DNA of 42,095 nt from Bacilli bacterium (lineage in GTDB: Bacteria; Bacillota_I; Bacilli_A; RF39; UBA660), in NCBI GenBank assembly GCA_017434825.1, contig JAFSGC010000020.1, positions 1 through 42,095 of the forward strand. Reading direction: 5' to 3'. Position 1 is the first letter of the stretch. Each line of letters begins with the position of its first letter. The notes under the pieces were generated by a model. The model was not told the DNA's origin. It searched no databases and saw only the letters and a list, made by a program, of their open reading frames with translations. A program made the translations under genes and the position numbers. Below, piece by piece: positions 11,115-17,567 of the stretch.

Positions 11115-11432
11115 ATGGAAACTGTATTTTCTTATATTGCAATAGCAATAATTTTAACAATTATTGTACTCGTAGTATTAAAAATTAATCGTAAAGATTT
11201 TAATATTGAAGCTAACAAGTTAATTACTTTTCTTGGAGGCAAAGATAACATCGTTAATGCCGAGTGTAATATGAGCAGATTCAAAGTTATTTTAAAAGAC
11301 ATTACAATAGTAGACAAAGATGGTATTCAAAAACTTGGAGCTAAAGGTATTGTTGAAATTGATAATCAACTTAAAATAATCTTTGGAAAAGATGCAAGAG
11401 TATTAAAAAAATACATTGATCAAATAGTATAA
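11115..11432 (+). CDS. Membrane-anchored PTS EIIB-like domain protein
   Basis: The 105-residue protein has one N-terminal membrane helix (about 5-23) and a domain matching the glucose-type EIIB fold of the phosphotransferase system: LITFLGGKDNI (37-47), then the cysteine region AECNMSRFKVILKD with Cys51 where the phosphorylated Cys of EIIB stands, and LGAKGIVEI. In the usual family the sequence after Cys is ATRLR; here it is NMSRF, so one Arg is kept and one is lost. No EIIC, EIIA or sugar genes are near. It may be a phosphorelay sensor or an anchored regulator. Start chosen at 11115 because AGGTGATAAA precedes it; a further ATG lies in frame at 11097. Confidence 0.75.
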   Translation: METVFSYIAIAIILTIIVLVVLKINRKDFNIEANKLITFLGGKDNIVNAECNMSRFKVILKDITIVDKDGIQKLGAKGIVEIDNQLKIIFGKDARVLKKYIDQIV

Positions 11433-11466
11433 AAAATGACTGAGATTAATCTCTCAGTCATTTTTA
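11431..11466. terminator. Bidirectional terminator between the EIIB-like gene and ynbB
   Basis: Stem TGACTGAGA / TCTCAGTCA, extended by A-runs on the left and T-runs on the right, gives a U-tract on both strands. It serves the plus-strand EIIB-like gene and the minus-strand ynbB gene, whose stop codon lies at its edge. Confidence 0.88.
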
Positions 11467-12723
11467 TTTGTTTAACATTTTTGAAACAGCAACTAATACT
11501 GCAATACGACCATATTCGTAAGTCAAACCACCTTGCTGATACGCAATAAAAGGGTCTCTTAATGGTCCATCACAAGATATTTCAATACTTGAGCCTTGCG
11601 TAAATGAACCTGATGCCATAATTATTTCATCATCGTAACCAGGCATTTGAGTTGGCATTGGAACAGCATTATTATCTATCGCTGAAGCACTTTGAATTCC
11701 TTCACAATATTTAATTAAATCCTCGCGATTCCCAAAGAAAATATTTTGAACTATGTCCGCTCTTTTTTCGGCATATCTAGGTTCAACTTTATAACCTAAA
11801 TCCTCTAATAATTTACTAGTAAGAATGGCAGTCTTTAAACTCGATGCCACTACTGACGGAGCCTCATATAATCCCATTAAAATATTTTTATTTTGACCTA
11901 GTGTTGGCCCTACTTCTTTTCCTTCACCAGGTACATTTAATCTTTCTGCTGCAAGATGAACTAAATCTTTTCTTCCTGCAATATAACCACCATTCGGAGC
12001 GATTCCCCCACCTAGATTTTTAATAAGTGAACCTACAATAACATCAGCTCCTACTTCTAACGGAGTCTTATCTTCTACAAATTCACAATAACAATTATCA
12101 ATCATAATAATCGTTTGCGATGAAACCTCTTTAATTAATTTAACAACTTTTTCTATTTTATCTATTGTTAAACTCTTTCTTGTAGAATAGCCTTTGCTTC
12201 TTTGAATCTCAATTAATTTAACAGCATTACTTTCTAAATACATTTTTATTTTTTCATAATCAAAATCATTATTGATTAAATCTATTTGATCATAATTAAT
12301 GCCAAAGGATTTTAAACTACTTTGATTTTCTTTAATACCAATAACCTCGTGTAAAGTGTCATATGGAAGTCCCGAAATACTTAAAAGGGTATCACCAGGT
12401 CTTAAAAACGCAAATAAAGCCACTGTTAAAGCATGCGTCCCTGAAATAATTTGTGTCCTTACAAGTGCATCCTCGGCGCCCAAAATTCTAGCAAAAACAC
12501 TTTCTATTTTTTCACGTCCAATATCATTGTATCCATATCCCGTAGAACTAGCAAAAACGCTTTCAGAAATATTTTCACATTTAAAAGCTTCTATTATCTT
12601 TAAACTATTTAAAAACGCTATATTATCAATTTGGTTATAAACATTTTGTAAATTATTTTCAACTTCAATCACTTTCTCTAATACATTTTTATCAATACTT
12701 AAATTTTCTAATAACTTATTCAT
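11464..12723 (-). CDS. ynbB: YnbB-type PLP-dependent enzyme (methionine gamma-lyase-like family)
   Basis: The 419-residue protein belongs to the PLP-dependent family long named 'aluminium resistance protein' (Met_gamma_lyase family, Bacillus YnbB). Visible signs are the N-terminal SSTGYGYNDIGREKIE block, SGTHALTVALFAFLRPGD, the PLP Asp region IIMIDNCYCEFVE and the lysine segment GSLIKNLGGGIAPNGGYIAG (PLP Lys in LIKNLGG). The true substrate of the family is not established. It overlaps the SDR gene upstream by 8 bases, so both form an operon from the promoter region near 13430. In other Bacilli ynbB lies near miaA/hfq or glnR; that context is absent here. Confidence 0.9.
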   Translation of the reverse strand: MNKLLENLSIDKNVLEKVIEVENNLQNVYNQIDNIAFLNSLKIIEAFKCENISESVFASSTGYGYNDIGREKIESVFARILGAEDALVRTQIISGTHALTVALFAFLRPGDTLLSISGLPYDTLHEVIGIKENQSSLKSFGINYDQIDLINNDFDYEKIKMYLESNAVKLIEIQRSKGYSTRKSLTIDKIEKVVKLIKEVSSQTIIMIDNCYCEFVEDKTPLEVGADVIVGSLIKNLGGGIAPNGGYIAGRKDLVHLAAERLNVPGEGKEVGPTLGQNKNILMGLYEAPSVVASSLKTAILTSKLLEDLGYKVEPRYAEKRADIVQNIFFGNREDLIKYCEGIQSASAIDNNAVPMPTQMPGYDDEIIMASGSFTQGSSIEISCDGPLRDPFIAYQQGGLTYEYGRIAVLVAVSKMLNK

Positions 12724-13411
12724 AATTTTCTTCCATTCTTACGATATCACCACTTATATAATTATCATTATTAATTATCATTTCAATTATTTTAAGTGCA
12801 ACATCTTCTTTTCTTAACAATTCTTTTTGACCTGTTCTTTCCATTTCTAGTCTAACATATCTTGGATTCATATCTAACACAGTTTGCGTTGCAACCCATG
12901 CCGGAGCAATTGCACATACTTTTAATTTAGGAAAACGTAACGCTAAATTTTTTGTTAAATTTTCAAGACCAGCTTTACTCGCAGCATAATCCATACTAAG
13001 AGGACTAAAAGTATTTTGAGCATCCGTAGAACTAACATTAATTATTACCCCATTTTCCATAATCTTTGTAGCATACTTACATATTAAAAATGGTCCCACT
13101 AGATTTACATTTAATACATCCAAAAAATCTTTTTGACTTTTATCATAAATATCTTCATCTAGACATAAAGCTGCACAGTTAACTACAACATCAATCTTTT
13201 GATATTTATTTTGAACATACTTAATAAGTTTTTCTACTTCCCTCTCATTTGAAACATCACATTTATAGCATTCGAAATTAACATCCTTAATTTTTGTTTT
13301 ATTATAAATACCAATTACTGTAGCTCCATACTTGTTTAATATATTAGCTAGAGTTAGACCGATTCCTTTACTTGCACCAGTAACAATTGCTACAACACCT
13401 TCAAAATTCAT
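12716..13411 (-). CDS. Short-chain dehydrogenase/reductase (SDR) family protein
   Basis: The 231-residue protein has the classical SDR signs: the cofactor motif TGASKGIG (11-18), VVNCAA in place of NNAG, the catalytic Ser in NVSSTDA and the YAASK motif (Tyr and Lys) near residue 148. The Asn111-type helix residue is present in LNVNLVGPF. It resembles FabG, but no other fatty acid gene is nearby, so the substrate is open. Good ribosome binding site (AGAGGAG). The stop overlaps the ynbB start by 8 bases, which points to joint translation. A TATAAT -10 at about 40 bases upstream would serve both. Confidence 0.85.
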   Translation of the reverse strand: MNFEGVVAIVTGASKGIGLTLANILNKYGATVIGIYNKTKIKDVNFECYKCDVSNEREVEKLIKYVQNKYQKIDVVVNCAALCLDEDIYDKSQKDFLDVLNVNLVGPFLICKYATKIMENGVIINVSSTDAQNTFSPLSMDYAASKAGLENLTKNLALRFPKLKVCAIAPAWVATQTVLDMNPRYVRLEMERTGQKELLRKEDVALKIIEMIINNDNYISGDIVRMEENYE

Positions 13412-13459
13412 ATATACTCCTCTTTCGTCAAATTGATTATACCATTACTTTTTTATTTT

Positions 13460-13747
13460 TTAAATTCTTTCAATATCTACAATATCAACAATACTTATTT
13501 TATCACCAGATAAAGTTAACAATTGATTACTGGTTTTACCAATTATAGTTCTTTCTTGAATATCATCTTTAAGTGTAATTCTAACTCTACTTTTATATAC
13601 ATGATGACTCGAAGAAAATATATCATTTATTTTAGCCATTACATTTACTTTTTTATCAGGAATACTATGCGAACCATAATACCTTTCTTGAGAATTATGC
13701 AATTCTTTCTCAATTGGGAATGCACTTACATTTGGCAAATCTTTCAT
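13460..13747 (-). CDS. Hypothetical small protein
   Basis: The 95-residue soluble protein has a Ser/His-rich middle (SSSHHVYKSRVRITLKDD) and a C-terminal half that reads as a small beta barrel ending in KISIVDIVDIERI. I do not recognise the family. The start is the ATG at 13745-13747, chosen because TTTAGGTGATAGT stands before it; a longer in-frame reading would add a hydrophobic 25-residue N-terminus that overlaps the divergent SEDS gene and lacks a ribosome binding site. Its small size and coat-gene neighbourhood make a spore role possible, but nothing in the sequence proves it. Confidence 0.6.
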   Translation of the reverse strand: MKDLPNVSAFPIEKELHNSQERYYGSHSIPDKKVNVMAKINDIFSSSHHVYKSRVRITLKDDIQERTIIGKTSNQLLTLSGDKISIVDIVDIERI

Positions 13748-13802
13748 ACTATCACCTAAAATAATATATGATAAAACAAATAAATATGAGCATAATACAA
13801 GT

Positions 13803-14927
13803 ATGATAAGGAATAAAAACATTTCAATTTATTTACCTATATTTTTTCTATTCATAATAAGTATTATAAATTTATATAATGCAAAATACTTAAATTCTTT
13901 TTATTCCAATTATTATATTAAACAAATCATTTGGTACATTTTAGGAATCGCAATTATTTTTATAATTCAAAAATTAAATCTTAAGAATATTTTTAAATAT
14001 AGTAAATATATTTATTATGCAAATCTTTTACTTTTAATATTAGTTCTTTTTATCGGAGAGGAAATTAATGGTACTAGAGCTTGGATTGACTTTAAATTTT
14101 TTACTTTTCAACCAAGTGAATTCATGAAACTTTCTTTAACTCTATATTTAATTGAGGTATCATCGAGAAAAGAAAACAAACTAAATAATATATTTAAGCT
14201 TACTATATTAACATTATTACCATCACTATTAGTTTTTTTAGAACCTGATACTGGAGCTATTATTTTCTTTATAATTGTCTATTTATTTATACTTATTACA
14301 AAAAAAATAAAATGGTATTTTTATTTAATTATGGGAATTTTAGGAATAACATCACTTTTATTATTCATTTATTTTTATTTATATAATCAAGATTTATTAA
14401 TTAATTTAATTGGGACTTCATTTTTTTATCGAGTAGATCGTTTCATCAATTTTAGAACCAATAATTATCAATTAGAACTATCACTAATATCTATATTTGG
14501 CACCCCTTTTATACGTAATGGCTTTAATAAAATATTATTATATATTCCCGAAGGCGCAACTGATTTTATATTTGCGTTTTGCGCTGGTAACTATGGAATG
14601 TTAATGGCACTTTTAATTATCATTTCTTACATAATATTACTTATAAAAATATCATTTAAAATAAAACATTCTCAAAACAAAAAAACTAACTACTTAGTAA
14701 TTAGTTTCATTTTGATATTGTTTTTCCAAATTACAATTAACATTTTAATGAATATTGGTTTAATCCCAATCGTAGGAATTACCCTTCCATTTCTTTCCTA
14801 TGGAGGTAGTAGCCTTATGGTTAATTTTCTATTCTTAGGTATTATTCTAAATCTTACTAATAAGGACGGTAACCGTAAGGCACATAGTAAGAATAAGAAT
14901 AATTTGAGTAAGGCATATAAGGATTAA
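13803..14927 (+). CDS. SEDS family protein (FtsW/RodA/SpoVE type)
   Basis: The 374-residue protein has about ten hydrophobic segments and the landmarks of SEDS peptidoglycan glycosyltransferases: GTRAWI followed by FQPSEFMK (about 95-110), FLEPDTGAIIFF, the loop PEGATDFIFAF and the C-terminal MNIGLIPIVGITLPFLSYGG. The loop after TDFIFA reads CAGNYG where most members have an acidic residue (AEELG). SEDS proteins polymerise glycan strands with a class B PBP; one such PBP lies at 19248-21179, though not adjacent. Whether it acts in elongation, division or spore cortex cannot be told. The ribosome binding site is weak, so the start is uncertain. The 3' end overlaps the convergent 79-residue gene by 71 bases. 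Confidence 0.88.
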   Translation: MIRNKNISIYLPIFFLFIISIINLYNAKYLNSFYSNYYIKQIIWYILGIAIIFIIQKLNLKNIFKYSKYIYYANLLLLILVLFIGEEINGTRAWIDFKFFTFQPSEFMKLSLTLYLIEVSSRKENKLNNIFKLTILTLLPSLLVFLEPDTGAIIFFIIVYLFILITKKIKWYFYLIMGILGITSLLLFIYFYLYNQDLLINLIGTSFFYRVDRFINFRTNNYQLELSLISIFGTPFIRNGFNKILLYIPEGATDFIFAFCAGNYGMLMALLIIISYIILLIKISFKIKHSQNKKTNYLVISFILILFFQITINILMNIGLIPIVGITLPFLSYGGSSLMVNFLFLGIILNLTNKDGNRKAHSKNKNNLSKAYKD

Positions 14928-15096
14928 ATGGTGGATATCCTCCTTGAGGTGCTACATTATAAATTGGTCTTGGACGAGTTAATCCTACTGCTGCTCCTCC
15001 TGCTAAACCGCCTAATAAAAATGGAACTATGAATCTGTCTTGATTAGGATTCCCCATTGGTCTTGGAGGTATATTTTTATTTGGATAATATAACAT
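14857..15096 (-). CDS. Small Tyr/Pro/Gly-rich protein, possible spore coat protein
   Basis: The 79-residue protein has a hydrophobic glycine-rich core (FIVPFLLGGLAGGAAVGL) flanked by tyrosine- and proline-rich tails, ending SYYVPYGYRPY. This composition is common in small coat and crust proteins of endospore formers, where tyrosines can be cross-linked. It has a strong ribosome binding site (GAAAGGTGATAAATT before ATG). A CATATATTA element at 15116-15124 looks like a sigma-E/K -10 but leaves only a short leader. The gene's last 71 bases overlap the end of the SEDS gene on the other strand. Role inferred from composition only. Confidence 0.6.
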   Translation of the reverse strand: MLYYPNKNIPPRPMGNPNQDRFIVPFLLGGLAGGAAVGLTRPRPIYNVAPQGGYPPFNPYMPYSNYSYSYYVPYGYRPY

Positions 15097-15154
15097 AATT
15101 TATCACCTTTCATGGTAATATATGTTTATCTTATTTTATACCTATTATATTAGC

Positions 15155-15655
15155 CTAGTTTTTACTTATAATTCTTTTTACTTTAACATCTAGCGAGTCT
15201 AAATATTCATCAATTAATTTACTTTGTAATCTTGTTTCAGCATATGCAGTAATAGCAATACTTTTTTTCCATTCTTTTGTGTATCCATCAGTTGCTAAAT
15301 TAGTTATTTTATTTTCTTTTAAAAAGTCACGTAGTTTTTTCATTACTTTCTTATCATCACATAATAATACATTTACATAAGTTCTATCTTTTGAAAAACG
15401 ATTAGATAAACTTACTGCTAAAATTGTACCTACTCCACTTGCAATCGATACAACATACATCGTTAAGTCTCCACTGGTAGATACTGCATCAATAAGTTTA
15501 TAAAAAATGATTTGACTTATTACTACTGATAGACCAGCAAGTAATCCTTTATTTTTTTGAACTAAAATAGTTTTACTCGTAGAAAGTAAATTATCAAATA
15601 CCTTTATTAAGAAAATAACTACTAAATTAAGAATAAAAATTGTTGTCGCTGACAT
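15155..15655 (-). CDS. UPF0316 / DUF5698-DUF2179 membrane protein
   Basis: The 166-residue protein has three membrane helices in its first 100 residues (about 5-25, 38-60, 63-85), including FDNLLSTSKTILVQKNKG where other members have DVSLGTLRTVYSVKG, and a C-terminal cytoplasmic ferredoxin-like DUF2179-type domain (VNVLLCDDKK... DGYTKEWKKSIAITAY). It is a paralogue of the protein at 36618-37130. The biochemical role of the family is unknown. The ribosome binding site is GAAAGGGGAG. Confidence 0.75.
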   Translation of the reverse strand: MSATTIFILNLVVIFLIKVFDNLLSTSKTILVQKNKGLLAGLSVVISQIIFYKLIDAVSTSGDLTMYVVSIASGVGTILAVSLSNRFSKDRTYVNVLLCDDKKVMKKLRDFLKENKITNLATDGYTKEWKKSIAITAYAETRLQSKLIDEYLDSLDVKVKRIISKN

Positions 15656-15691
15656 AATATCTCCCCTTTCATTTTTTAGCGCAAGACCACA

Positions 15692-15720
15692 ATAGTACCA
15701 TAAATTATATTTTAATGCAA
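15692..15720 (-). promoter_or_regulatory. Sigma-A promoter of the UPF0316-like gene
   Basis: Minus strand TTGCAT (15715-15720) and TACTAT (15692-15697), 17-base spacer. It lies directly after the tyrS terminator. Confidence 0.55.
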
Positions 15721-15744
15721 CAAAAAAATGCCAATCGGCATTTT
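15721..15744 (-). terminator. Terminator of tyrS
   Basis: Stem AAAATGCC / GGCATTTT with a 4-nt loop and a following T-run on the minus strand; it includes the end of the tyrS stop codon. Confidence 0.85.
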
Positions 15745-16969
15745 ATTCATTTATTCCTAAGAAATAATTTTTCTTTCCTTTTTTAAGAAGCATTACTTTT
15801 CCATCGATAAGATCTTCGCTTGATATTACCTTTTCTAAATCAGTAAATTTATCGCCATTAATGCTTATTGCATTACCAGTAATCATTTCTCTAGCTTCTC
15901 TTTTTGATGAACATACTTTACCATTAACGAGTAAATCTAATAACAAATCTCCCTCTTTAACACTAAAATGGTTTACGTCTTTAAATTCATTTAGAATAAA
16001 TTCACTGGATAAATCTTTTACATTGCCACTAAATAAGGCTTCTGCTTGTTTAACTGCTTTTTCGTACTCTTCAGCACCATGTAAATCTGTAATAATTTCT
16101 TTTGCTAATGCCTTTTGTCCAATTCTCTTTTCCGGACAAGCTAAATGTTCATTTTCAATATTTTCAATTTCATCTTTAGTTAAGAATGTAAGCATTTTTA
16201 AGTATTGAATAATCATTGAGTCTTCAAGATTAATTAAGTATTGATACATTTCATAGCTACTTGTTTTGTTCTTATCAAGCCACAATGCATTACCTTCAGT
16301 CTTACCAAATTTCTTACCTTGAGAATCGGTTACAAGTGGCATTACCATACCATAAGCTTCTTTATCTAGTTTTTTTCTAATTAATTCAATTCCTGATGTA
16401 ATGTTACCCCATTGGTCAGAACCTGCAACTTGTAATACACAATCACGATTTTCATATAAATATAAGAAGTCTAATGCTTGTAATATCATATATGAGAATT
16501 CTGCATATGTAATTCCAGTTTCTAATCTTGATTTAACCTTGTCTTTTGCAAGCATATAATTAACATTAAAATATTTACCATAATCTCTTAAGAAATCGAT
16601 CACATTAATATCTTTAGTCCAATCATAGTTATTTACTACCTCAAAACCAAATATGTCTTCCGCTTGTTTCTTTAAGCCTTTAAAGTTATGTTCTACTTCT
16701 TCTTTAGAAATCATCGGTCTTTCGGCAGTTGGTTTTGGATCGCCAATTAAACCAGTTGCGCCACCAACAAGTAACAACGGATGATGTCCTGCTCTTGCTA
16801 ATCTTTTGGATATTAAAAATGATGAATAATGTCCTATGTGCATAGAATCTGCAGTTGGATCAGTACCAATATAAAAAGTTAATCCACCTTCATTAAGCTT
16901 ATCAATTAGTTCCGGACTACTAATATCTTGGATTAATCCTCTCCATTTTAGTTCTTCATATAATGTCAT
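15743..16969 (-). CDS. tyrS: Tyrosyl-tRNA synthetase
   Basis: TyrS charges tRNA-Tyr with tyrosine. The 408-residue class I synthetase shows the HIGH motif as HIGHYSS (44-50), the Tyr-binding region TYAEFSYMILQ, a KMSKS-type loop KKFGKTEGN (around 228-236) and a C-terminal S4 RNA-binding domain (about 340-405, with SKREAREMITGNAISING). The KFGKT loop places it in the common bacterial TyrRS group. Length is usual. The ribosome binding site AAGGAGGAAAATT sits just after the leader terminator. Expression is controlled by a T-box leader upstream, so it should rise when uncharged tRNA-Tyr accumulates. Confidence 0.97.
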   Translation of the reverse strand: MTLYEELKWRGLIQDISSPELIDKLNEGGLTFYIGTDPTADSMHIGHYSSFLISKRLARAGHHPLLLVGGATGLIGDPKPTAERPMISKEEVEHNFKGLKKQAEDIFGFEVVNNYDWTKDINVIDFLRDYGKYFNVNYMLAKDKVKSRLETGITYAEFSYMILQALDFLYLYENRDCVLQVAGSDQWGNITSGIELIRKKLDKEAYGMVMPLVTDSQGKKFGKTEGNALWLDKNKTSSYEMYQYLINLEDSMIIQYLKMLTFLTKDEIENIENEHLACPEKRIGQKALAKEIITDLHGAEEYEKAVKQAEALFSGNVKDLSSEFILNEFKDVNHFSVKEGDLLLDLLVNGKVCSSKREAREMITGNAISINGDKFTDLEKVISSEDLIDGKVMLLKKGKKNYFLGINE

Positions 16970-16982
16970 AATTTTCCTCCTT

Positions 16983-17120
16983 AAAATAAAAAAATCTCAT
17001 AAAATATAAGGACGAGTTTTACCCGCGGTACCACCTTATTTTATGAGATTATCATACACTTTAATGTTAACGCCATCAACGATTTGAAATGGAAAGTTGT
17101 AAGTTTTCCTTCGCTTCAAC
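16983..17120 (-). ncRNA. T-box riboswitch leader of tyrS, with very short Stem I
   Basis: The T-box sequence GGTGGTACCGCGGGT is at 17021-17035 on the minus strand. It lies inside a terminator whose arms are 17037-17049 and 16994-17006 (13 bp), followed by a run of seven T residues (16987-16993). A promoter at 17127-17155 places the transcript start near 17120, only about 85 nt before the T-box. At the 5' end, TTGAA (17115-17119) can pair with TTCAA (17084-17088), and GGAAA/TTTCC (17105-17109 with 17091-17095) close a loop with a UAC Tyr codon at 17099-17101, followed by A as in known specifier loops. A further stem TTGATG/CATTAA can form before the antiterminator. The T-box call is certain; the short Stem I model is inference. 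Confidence 0.9.
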
Positions 17121-17126
17121 AAACTA

Positions 17127-17155
17127 ATTATAACCAAAATTTACTAATATTGCAA
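17127..17155 (-). promoter_or_regulatory. Sigma-A promoter of tyrS
   Basis: TTGCAA (17150-17155) and TATAAT (17127-17132) on the minus strand, separated by 17 bases. It sets the predicted 5' end of the T-box leader near 17120. Confidence 0.75.
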
Positions 17156-17259
17156 ATAATATTATAATTTTTAATATTCGCAGTATAATATTATGCTTTT
17201 ACTAAATTTTATATAGATATTTATTAATATTTTCTAGAACAAATTATAAAATTGGTAAT

Positions 17260-17288
17260 TTGCACAAGAAAATTATTATTGTTATACT
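17260..17288 (+). promoter_or_regulatory. Promoter of the 27-residue peptide gene
   Basis: TTGCAC (17260-17265) and TATACT (17283-17288) are 17 bases apart. The predicted transcript starts near 17295, just before the leader sequences that form the hairpin at 17320-17340. Confidence 0.7.
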
Positions 17289-17308
17289 TCCATTCGGAGC
17301 ATTCAATT

Positions 17309-17340
17309 GTTAGGTGTTTGCCTCTTTTTTGAAAGGAGGC
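17309..17340 (+). promoter_or_regulatory. Leader with Shine-Dalgarno-sequestering hairpin
   Basis: Bases 17320-17328 (GCCTCTTTT) pair with 17332-17340 (AAAGGAGGC), nine pairs with one G-T and a 3-nt loop. The very strong Shine-Dalgarno AAAGGAGG (17332-17339), eight bases before the ATG, is wholly inside the stem. The preceding GTTAGGTGTTT (17309-17319) is exactly complementary to 17438-17448 after the gene, and its first eight bases recur as a direct repeat at 17454-17461. Confidence 0.8.
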
Positions 17341-17347
17341 TGATTTT

Positions 17348-17431
17348 ATGAGTAAAAAAGATTGTTTAATCTTTTTCCTTATTCTCATTATTTTCCTTTT
17401 AATATTATTACTATTTATTGTTTTAATTTAA
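17348..17431 (+). CDS. 27-residue hydrophobic peptide, probable type I toxin
   Basis: The ATG at 17348 opens a 27-codon frame: a short charged start (MSKKD) and then an uninterrupted hydrophobic helix of Leu, Ile, Phe and Val to the end (last residues FIVLI). The Shine-Dalgarno AAAGGAGG is near-perfect with an eight-base gap but is locked in a hairpin. A strong promoter drives the gene, and a second promoter faces it from the other side. Small single-helix membrane peptides with sequestered ribosome binding sites and an antisense RNA are the hallmark of type I toxin-antitoxin loci such as Fst, TxpA and BsrG. No family match is claimed. It could also be a small sporulation membrane peptide; the RNA layout favours a toxin. 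Confidence 0.75.
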   Translation: MSKKDCLIFFLILIIFLLILLLFIVLI

Positions 17432-17461
17432 AAGAAAAAACACCTAACTTTTAGTTAGGTG
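17432..17461 (-). terminator. Terminator for the antisense RNA and the lipid kinase gene
   Basis: Eight-bp stem CACCTAAC / GTTAGGTG with a 5-nt loop; on the minus strand it is followed by TTTTTTCTTTT. On the plus strand there is no T-run, so the hairpin is directional. Confidence 0.8.
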
Positions 17462-17532
17462 ACAACAAATAGGCAACACCCAACTCTGAAAAATTGAATG
17501 TTCCTTTTTCATTTTATGAAGTTTCCTTCATT
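17432..17532 (-). ncRNA. Predicted antisense RNA to the peptide gene
   Basis: A promoter at 17539-17567 predicts a minus-strand transcript from about 17532. The hairpin CACCTAAC / GTTAGGTG (17441-17461) followed on the minus strand by TTTTTTCTTT is a good terminator near 17432. The RNA of about 100 nt would be antisense to the 3' part of the toxin mRNA. It also carries CACCTAAC, complementary to GTTAGGTG in the toxin leader (17309-17316). It holds no reading frame of note. The same hairpin would also end the lipid kinase transcript. Confidence 0.6.
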
Positions 17533-17538
17533 AAATAT

Positions 17539-17567
17539 ATTATATAATATTTATTATTGACCATCAA
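17539..17567 (-). promoter_or_regulatory. Promoter of the antisense RNA
   Basis: Minus strand TTGATG (17562-17567), 17-base spacer, TATAAT (17539-17544). The -35 lies inside the last codons of the lipid kinase gene. Confidence 0.65.

Larger units (their letters stand above)
17300..17500. repeat. Imperfect inverted repeat enclosing the peptide gene
   Basis: CATTCAATT plus GTTAGGTGTTTGCCT (17300-17323) is mirrored by AGGCAACACCCAAC (17471-17484) and AATTGAATG (17492-17500). There is one mismatch, one bulge and a 7-base insertion. In a plus-strand RNA these would close the 5' and 3' ends on each other. Confidence 0.75.

Noticed and set aside
13762-13770. CATATATTA, a sigma-E/K -10-like element before the 95-residue gene
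   Set aside because: The transcript would start inside the ribosome binding site (13752-13757), so it cannot be the working promoter; such elements also arise by chance in AT-rich DNA.
15861-16208. 115-codon plus-strand open frame inside tyrS
   Set aside because: Antisense to tyrS, no ribosome binding site or promoter; explained by the AT-rich codon use of the real gene.
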